From: an uncultured bacterium
Lineage (GTDB): Bacteria; Bacillota; Clostridia; Lachnospirales; Lachnospiraceae
Assembly (NCBI GenBank): GCA_947243845.1
Contig: CAMXIF010000010.1
Coordinates: forward strand, 1-39,697
DNA length: 39,697 nucleotides
Direction: 5' to 3'
Shown here: piece after piece, positions 30,121 to 38,630 of the stretch
Layout: the number at the start of each line of letters is the position of its first letter
How positions within the stretch are numbered: position 1 is the first letter of the stretch
Notes under the pieces: generated by a model
The model's input: only the letters and a program-made list of their open reading frames with translations
What the model was told of the DNA's origin: nothing
Database searches by the model: none
Position numbers and translations under genes: made by a program

Positions 30121-31314
30121 ATGCGTTGCGAGGATATTTTACGAGCTGGGTCAGGAACATTTGAGACGCCGGCATATATATTTGATCTCGATACATTGTA
30201 TCATAGGGTTGCCTCTGTCAAGGAGCAGTTTGGAGAAAATGTAATCCTGTGTTATGCCATGAAGGCAAATCCTTTTCTGGTAGGACCGCTGTGTAAAATG
30301 ATTGAAAAGTTTGAGGTCTGTTCACCGGGGGAATTCCGTATCTGTGAGAGGGCAGCCCTCGATATGCACAAAGTAGTTCTTTCGGGAGTATATAAGAATG
30401 AGGCGGATATGCAGTCTGTTGTACATTTCTATGAATCGCAGCCCACATATACCATAGAGTCAATGGAGCAGTACAGGCTTCTGAAAAGGTGTGCCACAGA
30501 GGAAAAGATACAGATTGAGGCATTGGTCCGTCTCAGCAGTAAAAATCAGTTCGGTGTGGATAAAAAGGTGTTGGAGCAGATCTTAGAGGATGCAGCCAAT
30601 GATCCACATGTTCGGATTAAGGGACTGCAATTTTATTCGGGGACTCAAAAGCGAAATGCCAGTCAGATGATTGCCGAAATTGATGCATTGAATACATATT
30701 CCATGGAATTGGAGAAACGTTTTGCAGTCCGGTTTGAAGAGTTAGAGTATGGGCCGGGGCTTTATACTTCTTATTTCAATAACGAAGATGCGCAGGATGA
30801 CATTATTTTGCAGGAATTTGCCAAAGCGATGAGAGAAATTAATTTTCATGGAAAAATTATCTTGGAGATGGGGAGGCTGATTGCGGCAGCCTGCGGCTTA
30901 TATATAACGTCCATCGTGGATATCAAAGAGACAGAGGGTATCAGGTATTGTATTGTGGACGGGGGAATTCATCAGGTGAACTATTATGGACAGACTATGG
31001 CGATGCGGACACCTGATATAGAGCAGATTCCGAAGAGAACGGATCAAGAAGCAAAGTATACTATATGCGGTTCTCTGTGCACGGTCAGTGATCTTCTTGC
31101 CAAACAGTTTCCGCTGTCGGGGGCTAAGCCTGGAGATATGCTTGTATTTAAGAAAGCCGGGGCTTATTCCGTTACGGAGGGAATTGCGCTCTTCTTAAGC
31201 AGGGATTTGCCGGGGGTATATTATTATTCTGAAGAAGAAGGGCTTAAGAAAGTGCGTTCCAAACAGCCCACGGATATTATGAATTCTGTTATGGGAATGG
31301 AAATTGAACAGTGA
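30121..31314 (+). CDS. PLP-dependent decarboxylase (fold III, LysA/BtrK-like)
   Basis: This protein has 397 residues from ATG 30121 (GGAGGAAGG upstream). The PLP lysine is in CYAMKANP (Lys48). The conserved segments SPGEFRIC, GLQFYSGTQ, EMGRLIAAACG, a CGSLCTVSD motif and GAYSVTEG are those of fold III diaminopimelate/ornithine decarboxylases. A relative, BtrK of butirosin synthesis, decarboxylates glutamate while it is bound to a carrier protein; the presence of carriers and a DltA-like ligase here suggests a similar reaction. It could instead supply a free amine. It is not the housekeeping lysA, given the context. It is the last gene of the operon. Confidence 0.88.
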   Translation: MRCEDILRAGSGTFETPAYIFDLDTLYHRVASVKEQFGENVILCYAMKANPFLVGPLCKMIEKFEVCSPGEFRICERAALDMHKVVLSGVYKNEADMQSVVHFYESQPTYTIESMEQYRLLKRCATEEKIQIEALVRLSSKNQFGVDKKVLEQILEDAANDPHVRIKGLQFYSGTQKRNASQMIAEIDALNTYSMELEKRFAVRFEELEYGPGLYTSYFNNEDAQDDIILQEFAKAMREINFHGKIILEMGRLIAAACGLYITSIVDIKETEGIRYCIVDGGIHQVNYYGQTMAMRTPDIEQIPKRTDQEAKYTICGSLCTVSDLLAKQFPLSGAKPGDMLVFKKAGAYSVTEGIALFLSRDLPGVYYYSEEEGLKKVRSKQPTDIMNSVMGMEIEQ

Positions 31315-31425
31315 ACCGTCAATATCTATTCATATAAAACCTGTGTGGCGTGGAAAGAAGTGTATGGGAATAAAGGAAGAGCCGTCTACAGGCAGTTATA
31401 AAAGTTATATATTATTAAAGTAAGA

Positions 31426-31476
31426 AAAGGTGTATCGTGTTGAAGGAGAAGCTTTGACATGATGCACCTTTCTTAT
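31426..31476 (+). terminator. Terminator of the dlt-like cluster
   Basis: AAAGGTGTATCGTG (31426-31439) pairs with CATGATGCACCTTT (31458-31471) with two mismatches (G-T type). A short T-rich tail follows. It lies about 110 bp after the last gene of the cluster. Confidence 0.65.
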
Positions 31477-31506
31477 TATAGATTATAAAACAGAGAAGAA
31501 AATATC

Positions 31507-31535
31507 TTGACATACCCACAATACAGGGGTAAAAT
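31507..31535 (+). promoter_or_regulatory. Promoter of the ABC transporter genes
   Basis: A consensus TTGACA, a 17-bp spacer and TAAAAT form a near-ideal sigma-A promoter. The leader to ATG 31678 is about 135 nt and contains a 10-bp tandem repeat. Confidence 0.8.
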
Positions 31536-31614
31536 TTTAACAAAAGTCGGCATAAAAGTAGAGCCGAATTTTATTTAAAAAATATCCTATAAATTTTCTA
31601 TCAATACATAACGA

Positions 31615-31653
31615 GCAAATACAAACAAATACAAGCAAATACAAACAAATACA
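31615..31653 (+). repeat. Tandem 10-bp repeat in the ABC transporter leader
   Basis: Four units of CAAATACAAA (third position variants AAG and ATA at the ends) follow one another at 31615, 31625, 31635 and 31645. The period matches one helical turn, which could present a repeated binding face or simply be slippage DNA. It lies between the promoter and the start codon. Confidence 0.75.
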
Positions 31654-31677
31654 TAGGCGTATGCCGGGGAGATATGC

Positions 31678-33000
31678 ATGACAAGCGAACAGGTTATTTC
31701 GGAGGATCAGCTGATCTTGTCGATGGAGGAATTAAAGGAAGCAGGTTTTACCCACTATAAGATCAATCAGCTGGTTGAGGAGGGACGTTTACGCAAACTG
31801 AATAAGAAATACTATGAGAATCTGGGATATCGGGGGGAGAAATCCGCCTTTTATTACATATCCGCCTACGCGCCGCAGGGAGTGATCTGCCTGATGAGTG
31901 CGGCGGCTTATTATCAGCTGACTGCCCGCAGACCGGAAGAGATAGATGTGGCTATCCAGAGAAAGGGCCGGATTTCCACCATGCCGCAGTCTCCGCCGAT
32001 CGTGGTATCCTATTACGCACAGAACCGTTATGCAACAGGTATCAGGACGGTTCATGAAGGGAGGAATTCTTTTCGGATTTATGACATGGAAAAGACGGTA
32101 CTGGACATTATCTCTTTTCAGGACAAAGTAGGCATGGAAGAGGCAGGGAGTATTGTTGCCAGTTATCTGCAGCATAAAGACAGGAATCTGCACAGACTGA
32201 TGCAGTATGCGAAACAGTTAAGGTGCAATGATATCATGCAGACATATCTGGATGTATATGGAGAGAAGGAGAGGGGGAAAAGCGTTGTGGAATTAGTGGA
32301 TGTATGCAGGCAGTACGGAGAGGGAGCAGGCAGGGTGGATGCCCTTTCCCATGTCAATGTGAGCATTAACCAGGGGGAGTTCGTGGCTGTGGTAGGTGCG
32401 TCAGGGAGCGGGAAGAGTACGCTTTTGAATGTTTGCGGCGGGCTTGATAAACCGACTTCCGGGGATGTGTACATAGAAGGTATCGATCTGGGCGGACTGA
32501 CCGATGATGAGATGACGGAATTTCGCAGAAAAAGAATCGGATTTGTTTTTCAGAACTATAATCTGGTGCCGGTGATGTCGGTGTATGAAAATATTGTGCT
32601 GCCCGTGCAGATCGGCGGACATCTGGAGGACAGGGTACGCTTGGAAAGAATCATGGATTCCCTGGGGCTGTCCGGCCTGGAGAACCGGCTGCCGTCAGAA
32701 CTTTCCGGGGGTCAGCAGCAGAGGGTGGCGATCGCACGTGCCCTGATCTGTGCACCTGCCATTATTCTGGCGGATGAGCCTACGGGCAATCTGGACTCGG
32801 CGGCCACGGCGGACGTGCTGGAGTTGCTAAAGTGTGCGGTCAGGGATTTTGGGCAGACGGTCGTTATGATCACCCACAATGAGGCGCTGACAAAGGAGTG
32901 TGACCGCATTCTGCGCATGAAGGATGGAAGGTTAGAAGAAGATGGTACGGAAAAGGGCGCTTTGCAAGGAAGGAATAGAATATGTCCCGGCAAAGGATGA
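31678..33000 (+). CDS. AbiEi-like domain fused to ABC transporter ATPase
   Basis: This 440-residue protein has two parts. Residues about 1-200 resemble AbiEi-type antitoxin/regulator proteins: an N-terminal winged-helix (EELKEAGFTHYKINQLVEEG), then SAAAYYQLTARRPEEIDVA and FRIYDMEKTVLDII. Residues about 204-430 are a LolD/MacB-type ATPase with Walker A GASGSGKST (240-248), LSGGQQQR, and ILADEP (Walker B). The reading frame is continuous with no stop between domains. GTG 32287 with a purine-rich stretch upstream could start the ATPase alone. The AbiEi part may regulate its own operon by DNA binding. The AbiEii toxin partner is absent. It is followed by the permease gene 18 bp later. Confidence 0.85.
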   Translation: MTSEQVISEDQLILSMEELKEAGFTHYKINQLVEEGRLRKLNKKYYENLGYRGEKSAFYYISAYAPQGVICLMSAAAYYQLTARRPEEIDVAIQRKGRISTMPQSPPIVVSYYAQNRYATGIRTVHEGRNSFRIYDMEKTVLDIISFQDKVGMEEAGSIVASYLQHKDRNLHRLMQYAKQLRCNDIMQTYLDVYGEKERGKSVVELVDVCRQYGEGAGRVDALSHVNVSINQGEFVAVVGASGSGKSTLLNVCGGLDKPTSGDVYIEGIDLGGLTDDEMTEFRRKRIGFVFQNYNLVPVMSVYENIVLPVQIGGHLEDRVRLERIMDSLGLSGLENRLPSELSGGQQQRVAIARALICAPAIILADEPTGNLDSAATADVLELLKCAVRDFGQTVVMITHNEALTKECDRILRMKDGRLEEDGTEKGALQGRNRICPGKG

Positions 33001-33017
33001 TTCGGAAGGGAGAGAAC

Positions 33018-35612
33018 ATGCGTAAGACGAGCGGTGAGAAAAAGGTGTCCGACAGGATGATAAAAAGCCTGGCTTCTAAGCTGTATCATGCGGACAGGCG
33101 GAGAAATAGCACAGCGATTGCGGCGATTGCACTGTCCTCCATGTTGATCATTTTATCCCTTTCTACCATCATGTCCATCGAGACGGCGATGAGGCGTTCC
33201 CAGCAGATGCTGATCGGAACGCAGGCGGAGGGGATGTATATCAATATTTCCTACAATTGGTTTGAAGCGCTGCGGGACAGAGGGTATTTTGACGCGATTT
33301 CGATTGTGCTCGATATGGGACATTATGAGACGGCTTCTTCCACGGGGGAGCGAAATGTGATGCTCTTTACGGATGAGGAGACCGCCTCCTGGAATTTTAA
33401 CGAGTTGTTGGAGGGCAGATGGCCTGAGACGGACGGTGAAATCGTGGTGGATGAGCATTTTGTCCAGGATCACGGTGGGGAACTTAAGGTGGGAGATACT
33501 GTTCCCATCCTTCTGAAAACAGCAGCCAATGAGTACAGGCAGGATGTGGTAATCTGCGGTATCTGCGCATGCAATGAGGAGTTGGATGAGGCGAGGATTT
33601 ATGTGTCCGAGGCGTTTGAGAAAAAGGATATGAGCGGATTTGGAATGTGGGCCTACTGCCGTTTTGAGAAGGGCAGATATACGGATGAGGACCTGAAGAA
33701 TTTCCTGTTGGATGTTAATCCGCATGCCAGCATCACCGCTTTGGTCAATCCGGTTGCGGGCGAGAAACCCCGTGCCGGGTACATAGCGTTGATCGGCGGC
33801 CTGATCGCGTTGTCGGTGGTCTGTGCCGGACTAATGATTTATACTATTTATTATATTTCCATGGTCAAAAATGTAGCACAGTACGGGCAGTTAAAGCTGA
33901 TCGGTGTGACGGGCAGGCAGATTAAGGCGATTATCAGACAGCATGCTGTCAGGCAGTATCTGACAGGACTTCCCATAGGATGCATTTTGGGTGTGGTATT
34001 TGGTTATGTACTCATGCCGGTTGTGTCATTCTACGCGGGAATCCAGGGAAGCTGTGAATTTACGGTGAAACCGGTATATTTTCTGTTTGCGGCGGTCTTG
34101 TCGTATGCGGTGGTGTATATCGGGGTTCGTAAGCCTATGCGTATTCTTTCAAAGACACCGCCCGTCCATGCGGCAGGTTTTACGGGCATCAGCAAAGAAA
34201 AGCTGGGAAATGTGCAAAGCAGGCGGTTTACACCGGGACGTTTTGCCCGCAGGAATATCAGAAGGCGCAGGAAAAATACGGCGCTGGTAGCTTTTTCCAT
34301 GAGCATTGTCATACTGCTTTTTGTGACCACCATGAATTTTGTACACAGCTTAAATCTGGACGCGCTGCTGTCAATGCTCAATCTGTTTGCGGATATTGAG
34401 ATTGCTGCGGAGGATTATCTGTATGGTCTGGAAGTGGGAGAAGCGGGAGACGTTATAGCAATGCCAAACAGCATACGCGGGGAATTGGAAAGTATTACCG
34501 AGGATGTGGAGATGGTATACCATTATCAACTGCAGGTGCCGCGGCAGCTTGACGGGAAGGCTGCTGAGAACTATTGCAGGACAGTGGTGGATAATGAGCG
34601 TTATAAAAGTAGCCTCGCAGGAGATGAATGGCTTTATGACACTATGGTGGGGCGGGGCCTGGCGTATCGGGAAAAGGGCAATCCAATCATCACGCAGGAC
34701 AGCTACCGTTTCTATGCGTATGATCAGATTGCGGATTTCGAAGTTTTTGAGGGCAGTCTTGACCGGGAAAAATTTGAGTCCGGTGAGTATGTGCTGGCTG
34801 TTGCGCTCGATGGGGAGGGCAGCAGTATGTACCATGCGGGCGATGTGATCAAGCTTTATGATGAGTTTCCGGAGGAAGAGGCGTATAGTTTTGCGCGCGA
34901 TGAAAATGGAAAACTTCCATATTTTGAGTCTTTGCGGAAAAAAGAGTATACGGTCATGGCGGTAGTAAGCGACACCTACCACAACCAGATGGCGTGGGGA
35001 GATGCGCATACGGTGGGATTTGAATATATCCTGCCGGCACAGATGATGGAACAGTTACAGCGGATGCCGGATCTGTTTTTGGTGACCATGGATGCGCCGG
35101 ATGCAGAGACACTGAAACGGGTGGAAGCGGATGTGAAGGAATGTCTGGAGAAGGTGAACGGGGAAGAGGCAGTAGCTTACCGTTCTAAGGGGACTTACAG
35201 AGAAAGTCTTGACAGGCTTGGGATGTTGGTGAGCCTGCTTGGATACGGATTGGCTGTCATGGTGGGCGTGATGGCTCTTGTGAATTTCCTGAACAGCAAT
35301 GTCAGCGGCATCGCCGAGAGAAAAGAGGAGTTCTCAACCTTGCAGGCAATCGGGATGATGAAGCGGCTTTTGCTTAAGGTACTGCGGCTGGAGAATCTGT
35401 ATACGGTCTTGCTTGCCGTGATACCGGGATATTTGTTTGGGCAGTCTTTGAGTGTGATTATGATACATATGGCGTCAGAGAATCTTCCTTATTTGAGGTG
35501 TAATCTTATGTTACTGCCGGGCATCCTGCTTTCGGTGCTGATCGGCATGTTGTCCATGCTTTATCCCAACCGGCGGACAGATATCGGGGATCGGCGCGGA
35601 CGGAGGCTGTGA
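33018..35612 (+). CDS. FtsX/MacB-type ABC transporter permease
   Basis: This protein has 864 residues from ATG 33018 (GGGAGAG upstream). A first membrane helix (about 30-50) precedes an extracellular domain of about 200 residues. A group of three helices (about 255-370), a helix near 420, a second extracellular domain (about 450-740) and a final three-helix group (about 750-860) follow. This is the duplicated FtsX layout of LolE/BceB-like permeases, which move peptides, lipids or antibiotics, or release lipoproteins. With the LolD-like ATPase it forms a full transporter. No two-component system is adjacent, so a bacitracin-type resistance role cannot be claimed. It ends the operon. Confidence 0.88.
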   Translation: MRKTSGEKKVSDRMIKSLASKLYHADRRRNSTAIAAIALSSMLIILSLSTIMSIETAMRRSQQMLIGTQAEGMYINISYNWFEALRDRGYFDAISIVLDMGHYETASSTGERNVMLFTDEETASWNFNELLEGRWPETDGEIVVDEHFVQDHGGELKVGDTVPILLKTAANEYRQDVVICGICACNEELDEARIYVSEAFEKKDMSGFGMWAYCRFEKGRYTDEDLKNFLLDVNPHASITALVNPVAGEKPRAGYIALIGGLIALSVVCAGLMIYTIYYISMVKNVAQYGQLKLIGVTGRQIKAIIRQHAVRQYLTGLPIGCILGVVFGYVLMPVVSFYAGIQGSCEFTVKPVYFLFAAVLSYAVVYIGVRKPMRILSKTPPVHAAGFTGISKEKLGNVQSRRFTPGRFARRNIRRRRKNTALVAFSMSIVILLFVTTMNFVHSLNLDALLSMLNLFADIEIAAEDYLYGLEVGEAGDVIAMPNSIRGELESITEDVEMVYHYQLQVPRQLDGKAAENYCRTVVDNERYKSSLAGDEWLYDTMVGRGLAYREKGNPIITQDSYRFYAYDQIADFEVFEGSLDREKFESGEYVLAVALDGEGSSMYHAGDVIKLYDEFPEEEAYSFARDENGKLPYFESLRKKEYTVMAVVSDTYHNQMAWGDAHTVGFEYILPAQMMEQLQRMPDLFLVTMDAPDAETLKRVEADVKECLEKVNGEEAVAYRSKGTYRESLDRLGMLVSLLGYGLAVMVGVMALVNFLNSNVSGIAERKEEFSTLQAIGMMKRLLLKVLRLENLYTVLLAVIPGYLFGQSLSVIMIHMASENLPYLRCNLMLLPGILLSVLIGMLSMLYPNRRTDIGDRRGRRL

Positions 35613-35632
35613 GGGTTATAATTTATTTGTGG

Positions 35633-35682
35633 ATGAACCGGTTGAAAAATAAGAGTTCAAATTTATTTTTCAACCGGTTCAT
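35633..35682. terminator. Bidirectional terminator after the ABC permease
   Basis: A perfect 20-bp inverted repeat, ATGAACCGGTTGAAAAATAA pairing with its complement, has a 10-nt loop. Each arm carries a run of A/T that gives a T-run on either strand. Confidence 0.75.
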
Positions 35683-35773
35683 TGATGCACTGACATGGTG
35701 GAATAGTGTCAAAGGCCAGAATTATTATTCTTTTCTCTATCCGATAACTTTATCTGATACTTCCGAGATTTCC

Positions 35774-35802
35774 TTGTATTCCGATATAAAGAACTGTATA
35801 AT
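35774..35802 (+). promoter_or_regulatory. Promoter of the polysaccharide deacetylase gene
   Basis: TTGTAT, a 17-bp spacer and a consensus TATAAT lie about 100 bp before ATG 35904. It may drive the deacetylase and bactofilin genes. Confidence 0.6.
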
Positions 35803-35903
35803 GGATGAAAACTGGTGCAATTTTCTTTTTCTTTTTTTACAAAATTTCTTTTCGTAATTCGTCAGATGTGATATAGTATAAGAGAATATGGAATAAGGAG
35901 TCG

Positions 35904-36854
35904 ATGGAGATGGCAGAAATCGATGCTGAACAGGAAGCGAGACTTAAGCGTTTCCGGTTGATGAAGAGGCTGCTCGTCATCGTTCCGCTTTCCACGATAC
36001 TGATTCTGTTTTGCCTTTGCATATTTCTGGGAATCAGGTTACATTTTGTGAAGAAAGAATTGCATAAGTTACAGGCACGGGTTGAGACAATGGCGGCTGT
36101 CAATGAGCCGGTTGATACGGCAGCAGAACAGACGACAGGAAGTACAGAAGCGTATACATCTTCCGGGGTAGATGAATCCAGGCGTACAGGGATTGATGCG
36201 CAGGAGGATGCCGGGGAGGAAGAGGGAATCAGAAAGGTATATCTGACTTTCGATGATGGCCCCAGCAGCAATACGGGCAGGATTCTGGACATTCTGGCCG
36301 AGTACGATGTGAAAGCAACTTTCTTTGTAGTAGGGAAAGAGGAAGAATTATATCAACCATTATATAATCGGATTGTGGAGGAAGGGCATACACTCGCGAT
36401 GCACTCCTACAGTCATAAGTATCATGAGATTTATCAATCGAAGGAAAGCTATGTGGAAGATTTGACGAAACTGCAGGAGTTCCTTTACGATACAACAGGT
36501 GTATGGTGCCGGTATTGCAGATTTCCAGGTGGGAGCAGCAATACAGTCAGTAAAGTGGACATGCATGAACTGATTGAGTATCTGGATGAGGAGGACATGA
36601 CTTACTTTGACTGGAATATTGTCTCGGGGGATGCGACCAGTGATTATATCAGTTCGGGAGATATTATTAGAAACTGCACGCGTAAATTAGGAGCGTTTGA
36701 CGAGGCGGTTATTTTGATGCATGATGCGGCGGAGAAGGATTCGACAGTAAAGGCATTACCGGGGTTGATCGAGCAGATTCAGGCAATGGAGAATACAAAG
36801 ATCGTCCCAATTACTGACGATACGGAGCCGATTCATCATATAAGCAATGACTAA
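35904..36854 (+). CDS. Polysaccharide (NodB-type) deacetylase
   Basis: This 316-residue protein has an N-terminal membrane anchor (about 24-43), a charged linker (about 55-105) and the NodB domain (about 107-300). The metal-binding TFDDGP and HSYSH motifs and the substrate strand RFPGGSSN are present. Later motifs (DWNIVSGD and ILMHDA) complete the active site. Enzymes of this type remove acetyl groups from N-acetylglucosamine of peptidoglycan or chitin-like glycans outside the cell. ATG 35904 (AAGGAGTCG upstream) and ATG 35910 are both possible starts. Bactofilin follows; the pair may act on cell-wall shape. Lysozyme resistance by peptidoglycan deacetylation is the usual effect of close relatives. 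Confidence 0.92.
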   Translation: MEMAEIDAEQEARLKRFRLMKRLLVIVPLSTILILFCLCIFLGIRLHFVKKELHKLQARVETMAAVNEPVDTAAEQTTGSTEAYTSSGVDESRRTGIDAQEDAGEEEGIRKVYLTFDDGPSSNTGRILDILAEYDVKATFFVVGKEEELYQPLYNRIVEEGHTLAMHSYSHKYHEIYQSKESYVEDLTKLQEFLYDTTGVWCRYCRFPGGSSNTVSKVDMHELIEYLDEEDMTYFDWNIVSGDATSDYISSGDIIRNCTRKLGAFDEAVILMHDAAEKDSTVKALPGLIEQIQAMENTKIVPITDDTEPIHHISND

Positions 36855-36872
36855 AGAATGGAGGAGTAGAGA

Positions 36873-37859
36873 ATGGGTTTTTTCTCAGATTTGAAGGATG
36901 ACTTATCTCAGGCCGTGAATGAGTTGATGCCGGAAGAGGAGCTGGAAGCAGCGCTGGCGGCACAGGATGGAACGGCGGATATATCATCCAATGAAAATGT
37001 GGTACAGGATGAGACGCTTATGGCGGGAGATACCCTGGAATCTGTGGACTTAAGCAGTATGCTGGATAAATTGAACGAGGCGGAGCCGGTGCAGGAAGCT
37101 GCAGCAGAACCGGAGCCAGTAGTGGAACTGGAACCTGTAGTGGAACCGGAAGCGGCAGCGGAGCCAGCAGAGTCACCTGTAATGGTAGAAGAGCCGGCGC
37201 TGGAACCTGTCGCAGAGGAAGTTATGGAGGCAGTACCGGAACCAGTAGTCACAGAAGAGTTACCAGAGGAAATTATAGCAGAAGAGGAAACGGCAGTGCT
37301 GCCTGAGGCAGAGGTTATGCCGGAAGAAGATAATCAGACAATCCAGAATAGCGGAGGAGAAAAGAAGAAGATGGAAGTGCAGACAAATCGCGTAGCGGTA
37401 GACGAAACAGCAGTTGTAACAGAAGGTATGACAATAACAGGTGATATCATGTCAGAAGGTTCCATGGAACTGATTGGTACGGTCAATGGTAACCTTGATA
37501 TCTTAGGCAAATTGAATATCACAGGTACTATTCAGGGTAATTCCAGAGCAGCTGAGATTTATGCAGAAGGTGCCAAGATTACTGGTGAGGTAAACAGCCA
37601 GGGCAGTGTCAAGATTGGTCAGAGTTCTGTTGTGATCGGTAATATCACAGCCACCAGTGCAGTGGTTGCCGGTGCCGTGAAAGGTGATATTGATGTGCAG
37701 GGACCGGTTATCCTGGATACCACAGCCATCGTGATGGGCAACATCAAATCCAAATCTGTACAGATCAACAATGGTGCGGTCATCGAAGGTATGTGCTCGC
37801 AGTGCTACGCAGATGTGAATCCGACATCCTTCTTCGAGGAATTCAAGAAGAAAAAATAA
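36873..37859 (+). CDS. Bactofilin with long acidic N-terminal extension
   Basis: This 328-residue protein has a C-terminal bactofilin domain (about 175-310) made of right-handed beta-helix repeats. GMTITGDIMSEGSMELIG is followed by GNLDILGKLNIT, GEVNSQGSVKIG and GDIDVQGPVILD. Bactofilins polymerise without nucleotide and place cell-wall enzymes at specific sites. The first 165 residues are very acidic and proline-rich (PEPVVEPEA-like repeats), an unusually long and probably disordered extension that could bind partners. GAGGAG precedes ATG 36873. The upstream deacetylase could be one of its clients. It is followed by pyrH after 50 bp. Confidence 0.88.
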   Translation: MGFFSDLKDDLSQAVNELMPEEELEAALAAQDGTADISSNENVVQDETLMAGDTLESVDLSSMLDKLNEAEPVQEAAAEPEPVVELEPVVEPEAAAEPAESPVMVEEPALEPVAEEVMEAVPEPVVTEELPEEIIAEEETAVLPEAEVMPEEDNQTIQNSGGEKKKMEVQTNRVAVDETAVVTEGMTITGDIMSEGSMELIGTVNGNLDILGKLNITGTIQGNSRAAEIYAEGAKITGEVNSQGSVKIGQSSVVIGNITATSAVVAGAVKGDIDVQGPVILDTTAIVMGNIKSKSVQINNGAVIEGMCSQCYADVNPTSFFEEFKKKK

Positions 37860-37910
37860 GTGTAAGCAGACAGAAAGTCAGCGGATTCCAGAAAGGGTAC
37901 GGGTATTAAT

Positions 37911-38606
37911 ATGAAGCGGATACTCTTAAAGCTGAGCGGGGAAGCCCTTGCGGGCGAAAAGAAAACCGGTTTTGATGAAGAGACAGTACGTGATGTGGCC
38001 ATGCAGGTTAAGCAGCTTGTAGATGACGGTATTCAGGTCGGGATTGTGATCGGCGGCGGAAATTTTTGGCGCGGGCGTTCCAGTGAGAATATTGACAGAA
38101 CGAAGGCGGATCAGATCGGGATGCTTGCCACAGTCATGAATTGTATTTATGTATCAGAGATTTTTCGCTCGGTAGGTATGATGACAGCGATTCTGACGCC
38201 TTTTGAGTGTGGATCCTTTACGAAACTCTTTTCCAAGGACAGGGCGAATAAATACTTTGGTAAAAATATGGTAGTTTTTTTTGCCGGCGGTACAGGACAT
38301 CCTTATTTTTCCACGGATACAGGGGTAGTGCTTCGTGCCGTTGAGGTAGATGCGGATGTGATTCTATTAGCCAAGGCGGTGGATGGTGTCTATGATGACG
38401 ATCCAAGAAGGAATCCTGATGCAAAGAAATATGATGAAGTGCCAATCGATGAGGTGATCGAGAAGAATCTTCTGGTGGTGGACATGACAGCTTCCATTCT
38501 CGCGCGGGATAATAAGATGCCGATGTGGGTGTTCGGGCTGAATGAGGAAAACAGTATTGTCAACACCGTCAAGGGTAATTTTAACGGTACTAAGGTAACC
38601 GTATAA
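37911..38606 (+). CDS. pyrH: Uridylate kinase
   Basis: This 231-residue protein phosphorylates UMP to UDP with ATP. The conserved MKRILLKLSGEAL start, GIVIGGGNFWRG nucleotide loop, ATVMNCIYVSEIF segment, TGHPYFSTDTG motif and VDGVYDDDPRRNPDAK motif are all present. The enzyme is hexameric and allosterically regulated by GTP and UTP. The order pyrH-frr-uppS is conserved in Firmicutes; normally rpsB and tsf precede it directly. The ribosome site before ATG 37911 is weak. Confidence 0.97.
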   Translation: MKRILLKLSGEALAGEKKTGFDEETVRDVAMQVKQLVDDGIQVGIVIGGGNFWRGRSSENIDRTKADQIGMLATVMNCIYVSEIFRSVGMMTAILTPFECGSFTKLFSKDRANKYFGKNMVVFFAGGTGHPYFSTDTGVVLRAVEVDADVILLAKAVDGVYDDDPRRNPDAKKYDEVPIDEVIEKNLLVVDMTASILARDNKMPMWVFGLNEENSIVNTVKGNFNGTKVTV

Positions 38607-38630
38607 CGAAAGCAGCTGGAGGGTAACAGT

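Noticed and set aside
31615..31653. Possible CRISPR-like array
   Set aside because: The units are 10 bp with no spacers, and there are no cas genes; it is a simple tandem repeat.
35609..35857. 82-codon frame starting at GTG after the ABC permease
   Set aside because: It spans the 20-bp inverted repeat that acts as terminator and the promoter of the next gene; weak start and no plausible domain.
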